Positions 1 through 24,045 of a stretch of 64,000 bases of DNA are shown here, piece after piece. This stretch comes from Archegozetes longisetosus (Eukaryota > Arthropoda > Arachnida > Sarcoptiformes > Trhypochthoniidae), in NCBI GenBank assembly GCA_018873245.2, contig JAEMBT020000006.1:1425855-1489854 (forward strand), in the 5' to 3' direction. A program made the position numbers and the translations under genes. The notes under the pieces are model-generated. The model saw only the letters and a list, made by a program, of their open reading frames with translations, did no database searches and was not told the origin of the DNA. Position 1 is the first letter of the stretch; the number at the start of each line of letters is the position of its first letter.

Positions 1-3000
1 CGTCCGTAATTATTGTAAGCTTTGAACATGATATTAGTTCTTGATGTCACTGTTCGGGTCAGCTTTTTATTATATAATAATGAGAAAATTATACTTTCCT
101 TAAAGGAATTTATAGATAAATCATATCTTGTTTTGTAGAAGTATGCTCTTAGACTAGAGATTGTTTTATTTTTAACTTTTCTCAAGTTTGGACTAATTTG
201 TCCAAAAGCTTGTCGCATATTTCACTTATCGCTTAATTGAAAAGGTTTTATAGCTTTTTCGAATTTATTTTCAAATTAACCGAAAATTTCTTTGTGTTTT
301 GTCGAACCTCCGAATCTTATCTTTTTCTCAAATAAATTTATTATTATTATAGAAATGGGAAGATTTATATCGATTTTTTACAACCAATTTTAGACAAATG
401 ACTTTTTTAAAGCTCATGTGCTTCAATCAAATGAATTAAAAAAGTTTAAGAGAAATTTCGGTCGTCTTTGATGTGAAACATGTATTTATCAAATTTGTTA
501 CACACTTAAGAGAAAATTTTTATACTCAACCTTAAGAAAGTTTTATAAGCTTTTTCAAATTAATATACGACATCTCAATTTCAGGTTTTAATCTATATCG
601 AATTTTTCTAATTATTTCATTTGAAATAACTATCAATTTTTCTTTGAATAATTCGAACTCGTATTAAATGCCATTAAATTTGAGTTTCGAAACAGAGAAA
701 ACTTTCCGTATTACAAGTTACTGGCAGTAAATCTCAGCGATAGGGCCTTGAACACAAGTGATCTTGCAGTAATTGACTCAAATTGATGAATGGGCAGCTC
801 CTCCAGTAATTCCCAAAATGAATTAAATAATTATATTATACACCACCGAATTGTAGCACTTCACGAGTCGCAATCTCTCTCTTCTAGTGAGTAAATGAAC
901 TGCTAGAAAAAGAGCATATGCTGTATACCGTGAAAAGCATGACTTGCATCTATTTTGCACGTATGTTAGGTTTGGTTTTCTCTTTGGCCCTCTCATACAC
1001 TGATTCACTGTATATTGACTGATTCCTCACTCCCTTAACACGAAAAAGTGGCTCATTTTGTGGTATTCAGCTTGAGGTTTGAGTGATTCAAATCGGGGGA
1101 GAAGTCGATGCGATGTGTGATCGCAGGATTTATATTGTATGGAGAGGTGAACAAAACAATCGCATATAATGCTATTGAGAGTGATTGATGATATTTGAGA
1201 ATTGCATGTTTCCCGTAAATTACATTATTGTGTTATATGATAAAGACCACAATAAAAACAAGAAATTAATTCTCGTTCGGCCAAACCTAATATTTAGTGA
1301 TTTTGACAAAATTTTCATCAGTTGACGAATGGCTTGTGGAAAATAAATGTTTCAAAAGTTTCTTAAATAACCAAATGCTAACTTTTCAAATTATAAATCT
1401 TTAGTTTTAAGACTCATAACCTCGTAAATTGTTTCGAACTTGCTTTTGCGCGATTCATACTTTTCAATTTGTTAAAAATGAATGAATTCATTGAATTTTC
1501 AATACTTTGCATAGTGTGAACCTATTTTATAAAAGAAAATACTTGTTCGTATAAAAAGAATTTCCGTGAGATTTGCCTACTTTGCAGTAATCCACATCGT
1601 AGCCACATCATAAGTACACAACAAGTATATTACACTTCATAATAGATATACAGTTATTTATTAGATTTTGATAGAATTGAAAACTTACAATACTGCACAA
1701 ATCTAAACCCTATACATTGGGATGCAAATTCGTGACAGAGAGGTATTATAATAAAGTATATCGAAAGCTAAACTTTTAAAGTTGAAAATTGCTTTGTATG
1801 ACAAATTGTTACTCAATAAGAATAACCAAAAGTTTTTCAATACATTTTTATAACAAATATAATAATACTTTTAGAAAAATAGCAAATAGTTCCTAACAAA
1901 ATGCGTTCAAAATCGCGAAAAGCATCGATTTATTGTTTATATAACATCAATATTAGCCCTCATTCACGCTTCAACAAATGCCAACATGTGTCACACATTG
2001 CATTAATTTTTGTTCTCTTCTCACTCTCTTTTCAACACTCACTACAATCCAATACAATATTTCCTATCAATGACTTTGAAAATCATTTATCATCGAATTA
2101 CGGGACAATTTAGAAATATTTTGTGCCGATCAAACACATGTTAATACAAGTGAATATTGGAAGCAGTCAATTCAGAGTATGAGAAAAAAGTACAGCAAAC
2201 TTAAAATCTATATATCATGCAAGAGAAAGAAGTTTTCATAACATTAATTGTTATGTAATTATTGAGATAATAGTTGAGTAAGTTATTGTTAATACGTATA
2301 AAAAAACATAATAAGCGTGAAGGGAGTGCTAGGTTCTGGTGAAAAACAACGCCATTAACTATGACTGATAGTCTCTAACCTCAATTCGCTAAAGACGATG
2401 AACTTGAAAGTCGTCTTGATTTGAAGTTTAGTTTTTTTCATTCGTTAGGCCTTTAAGAAGTGAGGCTCAGATTTGATCAAAGTCACAGTTTTTCTTGCGA
2501 TAGCTTTAGTGCGAGCCAGCATATTGTGATGTTTTTATATGTTTTGCTATCTTGTGCAATAATAGTTTGCGCGACTTATTTCTATTGAAAGGTCAACAAG
2601 GAAGAAAACTGATCGTAACTTATCACTTTGATTAAGTTTACATTTCAGCTTTAGATCTTATGAAATGTCAACTTTTCTTTTTCTCATTTTTGTTTTTTCT
2701 TTTCTATGTAACACAGTTACTGCTTACGACTAATGCTGTATTCCTCGGAAAAACAATGCAATACTTATTAATAATGGGCTGGAAATCGATTGCTTTTTCC
2801 TATTAAACAGTTATCAAATTTGTTGATTATAAGAGAAAATTAGACTTAGGGGCAACTTTATCTAAAATATATGCATAAATACATCTCTTTTTTCTTTTTG
2901 GAAATTTGATTTTTCTTACATTTAATAATATGATAATCTTTTAGCGATCAAACGCTGGACTAATCTTGAAATTATTAAAAGTTTAGTGCACTTCAGACGT

Positions 3001-3523
3001 CAGTTTATTATTAAAAAGAGAAAAAAATTTTTCTAAGCGTTCATTTTTGGAAAATATTTTTCTCTGAGACAAGTGTTTATGGCGTTCGTGTCAGGTTTAA
3101 TGTACGACAAACTAAAGAGAAAGAGCTAAAGTTTCAAAGTAAAAAATGATGTTTTATGAATTTGAGAGAAAAGCGCAAAATAGAAGAGAGCGAGAGAGTA
3201 AAGTCATTAGCGGTGAAATTGCATAACTTTATTATAATAAGCTCGAGAAAACTTTTTTCCTAACTTAATAGAGGATTGTGTGTCAACTTTTCTTTTCTTT
3301 GAAGCATAAATAATGAAAAAAGAGCAAAAGGCTTGATAACTAACACTCTCAATAGCTGCTACTTATTTAATATGAAATATTATTAAAAGCTCAAAGAGGT
3401 CTCAACTTTTTTTAATACTCTATAACTCGATCGCGAATACCTATAGAAGTAAAAGTTTGTTAATTATAAACTTTTTTCACGCATTCTTGTTTTGCCTTTT
3501 CCCAAACCACAGCATTGCTTATA
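1..3523. other. 5' flank upstream of SoxD, no confident gene
   Basis: No supportable coding exon was found. The longest open stretches (61 codons on the minus strand near 0.8-1.0 kb and 70 codons on the plus strand at 1901-2113) have no recognisable domain and look like chance ORFs. This region probably holds the SoxD promoter and 5' UTR exons. A pyrimidine-rich tract ending in CAG just before 3512 resembles a splice acceptor, so the SoxD start exon may follow a 5' UTR intron. That is inference. Confidence 0.4.
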
Positions 3524-14306
<10,783 letters not shown>

Positions 14307-14931
14307 TTGAATGCTTAAATGTTGTCTTTTTCAGTCAAAATGAATTACTATTCATATGATATGATAAGAAAGTTAAAGTAAAATTTGTGGCAATTTTGTT
14401 TCTATATCTGTTGTATGAGAACATCTTTTGGAGGAACGGTGTAATTATAAAATGACTCGATTGTCATTTACGCCATTCTTCAAACTAAAAATCTAATTGT
14501 TGTACAAATACTTTTTCTTTACTCTTTTCTCATTAAAAATTAGTCTTTAGTGCCATAAAAGTAAATCTCATACATGATTGAAAAGTTTCATTGAATTTTT
14601 GAATTTAAATATTCATTACTCAATACTTATTGTATAATCTTATATACAATTAATTATTTAGTATTCTCTCATCAGTTTTATTGTAATTTTTTCGAAATGA
14701 ATCTCACAAACAGTTATCGTTTTTCGCTTTTTTGCTCAATTAATTTTTTAATTATTGTTTCTGTGATTAAATTACAAACAAACTCTGTGATAATTATTAT
14801 TATTATTCATATTAAATATAAGAAAAAGTATGACTTAATCTTTAAAAAGGAAGAAAAAGTTGTTTAACTTAATTAAATTGTATTCGTATTTAAGTTATTG
14901 CACTTTTTGTTAGAAAATTTTTTTGAGACTT

Positions 14932-14937
14932 AATAAA
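14932..14937 (+). terminator. Candidate SoxD poly(A) signal AATAAA
   Basis: Canonical AATAAA hexamer about 0.63 kb past the SoxD stop codon. Other AT-rich hexamers occur nearby, so the choice is tentative. Confidence 0.35.
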
Positions 14938-15577
14938 TATGTGGTGGCTTTCACTTAAAAACAAATGAGTTGATCGTATTTATTATCCGTTGGATTATAG
15001 GATGACTAAATATGAATTTTTCATCCCCAGAAGCATAAAAACTTGAGTGAAAAAACTTTACCCAAACTGCCGTTACTTAAAACCTACAGAGAAAGTATAA
15101 CTAATCTCTAAACTTTTGTTGAACTTCAGTTTGAACATAAATATTGAATGAAAAATATATGAATATTATTCCCAATAAGCTTTTCGACTCTTCCATCAAT
15201 TATTCACCTCTCGGAGCGACTGACAAAAATGTGTACTTCAAAAATGCATCTCTCCTTTAACCGCAGTTGCATTGAGTAAAACAAAATAACAAATATTTAA
15301 TCATTTTATGAATGTCAAAAACAGCCCAAAATTATTTGAAATCAGGCAAAAAAGTAGAAGAAACAAATTCATACAATTCGTGAAATGATTACATAATCAT
15401 AAAAAATGTTCAACAAGAGAAAAATCATATGCGCTTTCATTTAGTCTCTAAATGGGAGAGAAGGCAATCGAATCATAAGTTAGTAAAATATATATAACGG
15501 ATTTGAACGCCATATGAGATGCAAATGTATTGCTTTTTGACATTAGGGAGCACTCACTCAAAACCCTATTTTAGTTG

Positions 15578-15580
<3 letters not shown>

Positions 15581-15638
<58 letters not shown>

Positions 15639-15652
15639 CTCGCTCTCTCTCA
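15581..15652. repeat. Interrupted (CT)n microsatellite
   Basis: About 70 bp of CT dinucleotides with two CG interruptions near the 3' end, about 1.3 kb downstream of SoxD. Confidence 0.95.
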
Positions 15653-18600
15653 CTGACGATGATTAACAAGTTATGCACATTGAGGTCAACGTTTGGCCCA
15701 TTCTTCAGGAGCTAATTGTTGGCGAACACAAAACAATCCTTAGTTATAGCCTAACCGAAGTTTGTGTCAACTCAATCATACGATCTATACTGTAGTTGAA
15801 TTACTTTTTATTTTGATTAAAACTTTGCAAAAATATTTTTGAACTCTTATTCTTATTCAATATCGATATAAAACTATTGACAGGATATGAAACTGAATAA
15901 CGATCTCTTCCTTGAGTTTAATTCTAAAGATTGAAGAGATAACAAAATCAGTTCTTGTTCTTATTCTTAGACAGAATAGAGTAAATACTGTAAACCAAAA
16001 TAAAGCCCTAATGACGCAAATTGGCATCAAATAAGAAAAACATAAGTAAAAGTCCTACTATTTTTGAAGCAATGATACAAGTTTTGTAATGAGACAAACA
16101 ATTTATTTATATCCGAGAAGGTTTATTATAAAACCCAAAAAGAAAGCGTCACAAAATGCCCGAAAAATAAAAACTAACGAAAACTAAATATTCTGACAAA
16201 TAATTTATTGCCTGAACTGCTCACACAATTTAAAAGTTAGTCACATGCAAACGTTTCAAATCCGAAAAAGTTTAGTCAGAATGACAAAAAACTTATTTCT
16301 CAGCTAAAAATGATTCACAGTATTTAAAATAACCCAACAGTTGTACTATTTTTAAGATACCCGAAAAGAGTTAGACCAAAAATAAATTTTGAATACATAG
16401 CATGCATTATTTTGCAGAATGCGTGTAAACTTTTCTATTCTCTATAGTTTACATAATTTTTTCTACCCTATAATTGCATGTTTTGCCACTCAAAGTGCAA
16501 AAAAATAATAACCTACTAGTTATGAAAAAGAGAATTTATAATAACAGTATTTTATAGCCTATAATAATTTTTTTCCATCGATTATAGTGTCAGGCATTGT
16601 ATAATCGAATTGTTTAACTACTTATTTACTGCTTTAATAAAAAGGATTGCGAATAAATTAGTTGTGATATGAAATTTGATTGTAGTTTTAAATGTTTGAA
16701 ACGTGCATTCGTGCTACACAATGCTCTAATGTGATGCTATTTTTCATCTATTTTAATATTTGATAACTAGTTATGTGCGCATTGTGTAAACTGGGATTAA
16801 ATACATGTTTATGTTAAAAGAATAGAAACATTTTGTACACATTTTTTGGAAGAAAGTTAAATAATTGTTGTTCAAGTCTCAATTTCGTATTAAATCAGTT
16901 TTATACGCTCATAATAGTATAGATTTTAAAAATTGTGCATTCAACTAAGCTTTTCAACATGATGTTGGCAAAAAAGTTTCTGTTTGCACAACGAATGTAG
17001 AAATTAACTTTTGAGGGCACAAAATGTTATTAGAATTACAAAGCTTTGGAGTTCTTCATGTTTTATCATGTTTGAGGAAAGGGTAACTAATTCTTAATGC
17101 ATAAAGCATGGACTAATGCAGTGTTGTATATGTGCACTAATAATGCTTGAAAAAGAGGTAATCATAATAGAATATTGATGACACAAGCGGTATCCATGTG
17201 GTGGAAAGTTTTTCGGTATAAGGTAGATACTATTTAAACTATAATAATTTACAGCTTTTTACGTTTTATCGTGAGAAAAGTAAAGATATCCCCTTTCTAC
17301 CCCAAATTATGGAGCAGTACTGATAGGAATATCGCAATTATACAAACAAAGACCGATTTAATCAGATTGGATTTTCATTAATTTCTAATTCATCAAAAAG
17401 TTATATCTATAAATTTGAACTATCAGAATTTGTAGGTTATCGTAATTATTAAATATTCAAATGAACCCGTGTACGCAGATTATTCCATTTTCCTTCTACA
17501 ACAAAGGCTCAATTTTTGAAATCTTTTAAATTGATAATGAAAATACCTTGCAATTATTACACAAAAATTATAATCACTTCTGGTAGATCAAAGTCTAAGT
17601 TTAACAATTAAATTAATCTATCAAGTAATGTTTACTTATCACTTCTATCATCGAAACAATTGATATTATTATCAGGCTTTAATGGAGATGTAAGAGTGAG
17701 TCGTGGACAATATCTTTATCACGATTAGGAGAATAGATGAGATATAAAACGATTCATAACTTATTCGATGACTGACATAATTAGATAATTAAGAATTATT
17801 ACTTCAAATTATTGTACTTTCGAATAATTATTTTGAAATTTATTTTATTTACTGAAATCTTTTCTTTCGGAATACAAATAAATGCAAGAGACATTTTTGA
17901 AAAAAATTCAAGAATTTTTAGACGAACTGTAAATTATTCAAAATAAGCTTAGCTTGTGCTGAAGTAGATGCAAAAATTTAACCCGAAAAAGAACTGATTA
18001 TTAATCTTAAGGATTCATTATCTATCATCAGTTCTATCAAAAAATTTGATTAAAACAAACAATCCTTTATTACCACGTTTGAATTGTTGAAATTGAAACA
18101 AAATCTAAATCTTAAAACAAGGTTTAGTTGTTTTGATTTTTCATAAAACCTCAATTGCTTAGTTTAAAATATTTCAACACAATTTTCGTTGAAAGAAGGT
18201 AATTTTAGTGAAACTGTAAAGTTTTTATAGTTTAAAAACTCACTTGAGTGACAGACAGTCTGGCAGAAATTAGGTTCTAACAAGCGACCACTTAAATAAG
18301 CTAGAGCAATAGTGAATCATAAACAATCAAGTATTTAACTATAACATTTCTTGATTTATGGTCTTAAATGAAGATTTGATTAAAAAAACATATTCTTTTC
18401 TTACTTAAATTTGAAATATTGCAAAGTTGTAATTGGTTTCCTTGTGATAAAAACTTTTCATACAAAAGATTATAAATTTGAGGTTTTTTATGAGCTTCTT
18501 TACAATAAACCCATAATATTTAATGCAAAAACAACTCATTAAATCATTTTTATTTCCAATATTAGTAATGCCTTTCTTGGCTCAATAATAAATGAGTAAA

Positions 18601-21600
18601 TCTTATAACAGAAGAAAAACTTTATTTATAAGTTCATACTTTGGCACTTTTCTGATTATTTATACGAAAAATTTTCATAACCAAAACCCGAAATTCTCAC
18701 TTTTCTCCGACTACGGTATCTCTAACTATATTCAACACACAGTAATATAATTTATAGTAATGGGAATTATTACAAGTTAAACATAATTATTAAGTTAATT
18801 ATCTTCACGAAAAGCCAAAATGAAAAACAATGAGTTGAATGTCTGACAAAAGTCTTTACTTTAATGCTCAGGTGGGCGTAACTCACGATTCGTTTAATTG
18901 TTTTGCTCGAAATTAAGCAATTAATTAAATACTGATGTTGTTTAAGGCGTACTTCAAGTGAGCACTAAATATGAATTATTAATATTATACTTGGAAAAAA
19001 TGTTTACTTCCTATCCCTCATGTTTAAACCTCTTCTTATGAATTGTTAATTATGCCACTTGTGATCTTATCTCAATTCTAGCCTTTAAACAGCTTTTAAG
19101 AGAAATAAATTAATTTGACTTAATATTTGACTGAAATTCATTTTTTTCAATAAATATTTCTTAATTGAAATCCTATTCATGTCAAACTATCTTATTATCA
19201 AATCTCTTTTCTAATTTGCTTCTCTTTGAACCCTATCTCTGAGCAGTTAGTCTTAAGTCGTTTCGATTAATTTTTAGATACCTTGAGCTAAGGTTAAAAT
19301 AATTTAATCAAACGATAAATTAAGAAAAATTAATTTTTTCTTCATTTTATCATAAAACTTTTTCAAGTAGGAAAGATTTATAAAGTTTCAAAATTACACT
19401 TTGAATCCTAATTGACTCCCAATACTAAGGCTTCTGTTTGTTGCTATCTTTTATTCATGACTTGAAGTTTATGCCACAAAATCAATTTTTGTAATAATTT
19501 TTTTAATAAGTATTAGCAGTAAATCTCTCTAATTATTCCTCAAATGAGGTGAAGAAGGTTTTATTTTTGCATTTTAAAAGTAAACTATGAATTTGGGATA
19601 AGCCTCATACGATGTAAAGCTTAAGATATTCTAATGAATCGATTGACATAATAACGATTTCTCGATAAAATTATTCAAATGCTGTAATTATTGCCCACAT
19701 GATTGTTAATATACTTCAAACCTATTTCCTTCTAAAGGTTAATATTCTTTTACTAAGAATAAGTATTAACAATATATTAAATCTATTCATAATTATATAT
19801 CTGACTAAAAAAAGACTTATGACTAGTAGTAACAAAATAATCAATTGCTAAAAGCTTACTATTAAATCAGAATAGTTTTTAAGAAAGCCATTAGTGATAT
19901 TAATGGTTAAAATCCTTTTCAGAGCTGAAAATATTTGTATTATATATGTTTATATGCATTTCATGTGAATCGGAGTTACTCTAAAGCATAAGAATCACTG
20001 AATGAAAAATTGCTTATGAATTATTTTGATTTTAATGTACACGTTTTTGTTCACGTTTTCTATTATATTTTGGTCGAATAGATACGAGTGTTTGAGGTGC
20101 AATTGTTTTATGATAATGTAATATGAGATTCTCTATGGGGTTTTAGCTTCAGAATTATCAGTACCTTATATATGAGTGTTGTTCAAGTTTATGCAACTTT
20201 ATGACAGGCATTGGGGATGAGAATAGAAAGAATATGTTAATAGAATCGGAATAAAAACAATTTCGGGATTGGATTGTATGGAAAATGTTGGCAAAAAGAC
20301 CCTAAGAATGAGTCAAGTGCTGGCTTAAACAGTATAGCAGTTCACACATTCTTTTAAAATTTTTTGAGAAAGAGACCGAACAAAAACTTTATGAATATTT
20401 ATGTCTCAAAAAGAGTATTATTTTGAGAGCACGCGCTCGTGACCATTAGATATAGCATTGTAAAGATTTGGCATCAAATGGAATCGATTGTGGACGAGAT
20501 GCTTTTGTATAAAAAATATTCAATGGTTTTGTATTTTCCTTTAGAGAAAATTTTTCTGTTTTGAATTTTAAATTTGCCTAAATATTGATGAAACTTATTC
20601 GAGAGTATCTGTCATATTGTTTTATGATAGTAGTACGTAAAAAAGAATTTTTAGCAAACACATTGATCAGCTTATTATCATTTGAATGGATCACTAACTG
20701 TTCAAAACGTCTTTTTAATTAATAAAAGTCAATAAGAACTGATTTCCTGAAAGCAAAGATTTTTATCTTATGTTTTGAGCAATAAGACTAGAACAAATAT
20801 TTTGATAGACTGTAACTTAAGTTTAAAAGATTATTGCGATCTTCCTATATATGCCAGCAATTGACTTATTGGGTATCTACTATACTTTCTTCAATTAATT
20901 GTTGTATTATTTTCAGGGAAAGCAAACATTTATCCAAATTCCTAACCATTAAAATTAGCCCAACATTTTTTGCATAAAATATGAAAATATACTAATGAAC
21001 TGCCAATACTATACTAACAAAATATAATTTCTCAATTTCGTACTTAATAAATCAAAAAATGATTCTTTGATCATGATAATTTTTGTATATTTAAAAATGA
21101 CTTTCAACTCCATAATAACATGATATATATATCAAAGCGTTTTAATAAGACCTTAAAATCAAAAATTTGTTCTCTCGAGCTTTTATTAAATAAATGCTTT
21201 AGGCCTCAATTAAATTGTTTCGTTTTTTATAGTCTAAAAGGGTTGCTTTTTATAAGATTTAATAGTAAAATAATGAAAATTTTCAAATTTCTTATAGGTT
21301 TTGCTCTTATTGGAAAAGATAATATATTTTAGAATTTCTTATTTCATGACAAAAATAAGATATTGAGTGAACTCACAATTTATCATAAAAAGTAGTTGTA
21401 AAGTTAGATCAGAGAAAAAATGAGATTGAAGGCTAGCACGCAATCAACGACAACAGTTATTGATAGTTCAAAAATAAATTTGTTACGAAGAAAAATTTTC
21501 TGCTTCTAATGAGTCTCACTATTATATAAACTCGAAATAAAGTGAAGCAGAAAATAGGACTTTACGCTTACGGGGCTTAAAATTCAAAACAATAATTTTC

Positions 21601-21904
21601 ATCTCTGAGTACGACATAAGAGATATAAATATCTTCAGATTTGAACGCTTTTTCTTAATTATTTTTGGAATAACCATAGTTTCAATTCATTGTATGCTAT
21701 AATAAGAATAGGAAACAGAGATTTTCAGGACTTTTCCCCAAGTTAATGACAGCAAATTTTAGTAACTTCTAACACAAAATCAGTAGGTAGTTTACTTCAT
21801 AATAGATTTGTTTATTCTTCTATTCAAGTTTGGTTTTCCCCGATTAACGCTTTGTTCAAATTTTCCGAATTTAACTTCTGATAATTTTTTTGTTTCTCAT
21901 TCAG

Positions 21905-21988
21905 GAAAAAGCATTTCGAGAATATCTTATGGCTGCAAAGGACAATAATAAGTCCTTTATGCAAGGTTTAATTGAATTGATAGATTAA
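21905..21988 (+). other. Possible terminal exon of an unidentified gene
   Basis: After a good polypyrimidine tract and acceptor (ttctcattcag|GAA), 27 codons stay open and end in TAA. The peptide (EKAFREYLMAAKDNNKSF...) is hydrophilic with ordinary codon use, unlike the random hydrophobic/aromatic ORFs around it. I found no convincing upstream exon and do not recognise the family, so it may be chance. Confidence 0.2.
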
Positions 21989-22361
21989 TGCAAATATCAA
22001 ACGCTATAACAAGTTTTATAACGTGTTGAGTGAATAAATATGATAATCATTTTTAGTGAATAAAGACTCTTAATTGGGTTAAATCAATAATAATATAGAA
22101 TCTCACGAATGAAATGTCAAACACGTGCTTATTGTAAGATGATTTTGAGGCTATATATTTCAGGGTTTCTTAACATCGGATTCACTCTAATTTTGGCAAC
22201 AGAAACACTTTAGCGATCATAAAGACATTAATATTTTGTTTCATTCGAAGACTGTTTTTACGAATGTTTTCCGACAATTCGCTTATCAAACCATATCTTT
22301 ATATTAAAAATTCGCATAAAATTATCGAAGATTATAAGTTTGAGGGCATTTGAGAGCATTT

Positions 22362-22381
22362 AGAGAGAGAGAGAGAGAGAG
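22362..22381. repeat. (AG)10 microsatellite
   Basis: A 20-bp AG dinucleotide run directly before GCATGATAAC. Confidence 0.9.
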
Positions 22382-23808
22382 CATGATAACTTTGTTGTTT
22401 TCTAAATATATATTGTCTGAAAAGTTATAGTTTGTCCTAATTTTGAACAAAACAAGTGGAATAACTTAAACATGAAACAAAAGTCTAGTAAAAATAATTT
22501 GCTTATAGTTCGGGCTGAAGAAAAAACTTTTGCAAAATTATAGTCTAGTTTGGAGAACTTTGTTCCGTTTATCATATAATACAACTGAATTTGTTGAAGA
22601 GCACAACAATTTACATTTATTTAAACAAATGATTATGAATTGTCTAAATTAATGTTTGAACTAGTCGTTAAGGTAGTTATTACCCCATTCTGAACAGAAG
22701 AATTGTCATTAAATTAATTATTTTATTAGCTGTTATGACTTATGTTAACTTTATTATAACAGTATATAATCTTTATTATACTAGTTATGTGTAAAACATT
22801 TTTTCGAAAGTCTCGTGCCATACGAGTATCACTATAACTATTATTGTTTATTACTCGCAATAATTGCCAAATAAATGTCTGCACAAACATTAACAATAAT
22901 AATAATTGTAATTGTATTTCACTGTCCATTATCTTAATCATGTCGTTATGTAGTACAGAATACTACGTCTAAGCAAAAATAAAACAGTTATAATTAGAAT
23001 ATAATGTAAATTACGTTATAGCGTTTGAGTCATATTTATAACAAGAAAGCTTCAACTTTCGAACTATTTCATACTTGACTGGATGAGAAATATGAACAAG
23101 TACAATAATAAGGACTAGATATTGAGTAATTTCATATAACATTTTCAGGAAAAATGTTTCAAAGTTTGCGGAGTTCTTACTTGACTGGATTTGATATACA
23201 AGCAATTTTCAAGACTAGATACTTGATTGTCTTTCCAAATCTTCGTTTCTGTTATTCATTTTTTATTAAACTGATAAAATAGTTTGACATAGCACTCATT
23301 AAAACTTTTGAAAATTTATAGCTTAAGGGGTTTTTTACATAAATTATAGTCAAAAAGAAGCATTCTTATTAATAAAAAATTTATTCTCAGGTAAAAAAGT
23401 CAAGAAATATATTCAATAAAAGTTTTGTAATATATCATATTAACAGTTTAGAAAATTGGAACGAAATAAACATTTTTTAATAAGTAAAATATATTTGTGT
23501 TTGAGGGGAATTTCTGATTATGAATAATTACTGTTTATTAAATACTGGCTGAGCGACAAAAAACAAATTCTCTACTGCTTTGGAAGGTTATCAAAAAGAA
23601 AAATCATTATTAAGATTAAAACTACCTGAGCGAAAATGAGCCCACAGTGAAAATAGTTGGTAAAATAAGAATTCTTTGTGTGTATCACATGACGAAAACG
23701 ACTTTCAATCTTAGACTTTTTATAAGATAAGGAATTATATGACAAGAATGAGTAGAAAAATCTATCAAAATATATAATAATTAATGTCAATTACTTAATA
23801 TTGGTTAA

Positions 23809-24045
23809 AAAAATAATGATGTAGTCGTTTCTCCTCTTGGAGATAACCATCCCATGGCTTTGAAAAATGATCATCTTGTTAAGTTTAGTAGTACTGTCAA
23901 TAGTATTACTCGAGCAAAAGTTAATCTAATTTTGATTGAAGTTTTCTCCAAATTATTATCTCATATTGAAGTGGGCGAATACTTTGCTCAGCATTTTCAT
24001 ATTTTCAATGTTAGAAAACTAATTATTGTGCCAACAAACTTTTAA
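23809..24045 (+). other. Unidentified 78-codon open stretch
   Basis: Open from just after a TAA at 23806-23808 to a TAA at 24043-24045, with the first ATG at 23854. The reading (VVVSPLGDNHPMALKNDH..., then FSKLLSHIEVGEYFAQHF) has a balanced composition and looks more protein-like than other ORFs in this desert. No acceptor of high quality, no signal peptide and no domain I recognise. It could be an isolated exon, a decayed gene or chance. Confidence 0.25.

Noticed and set aside
823-1008. 61-codon minus-strand ORF
   Set aside because: Composition is what AT-rich non-coding DNA gives and there is no supporting context.
1901-2113. 70-codon plus-strand ORF with an acceptable start context
   Set aside because: No domain, no convincing signal peptide (the hydrophobic part is internal and short), no splice partner; a chance ORF fits as well.
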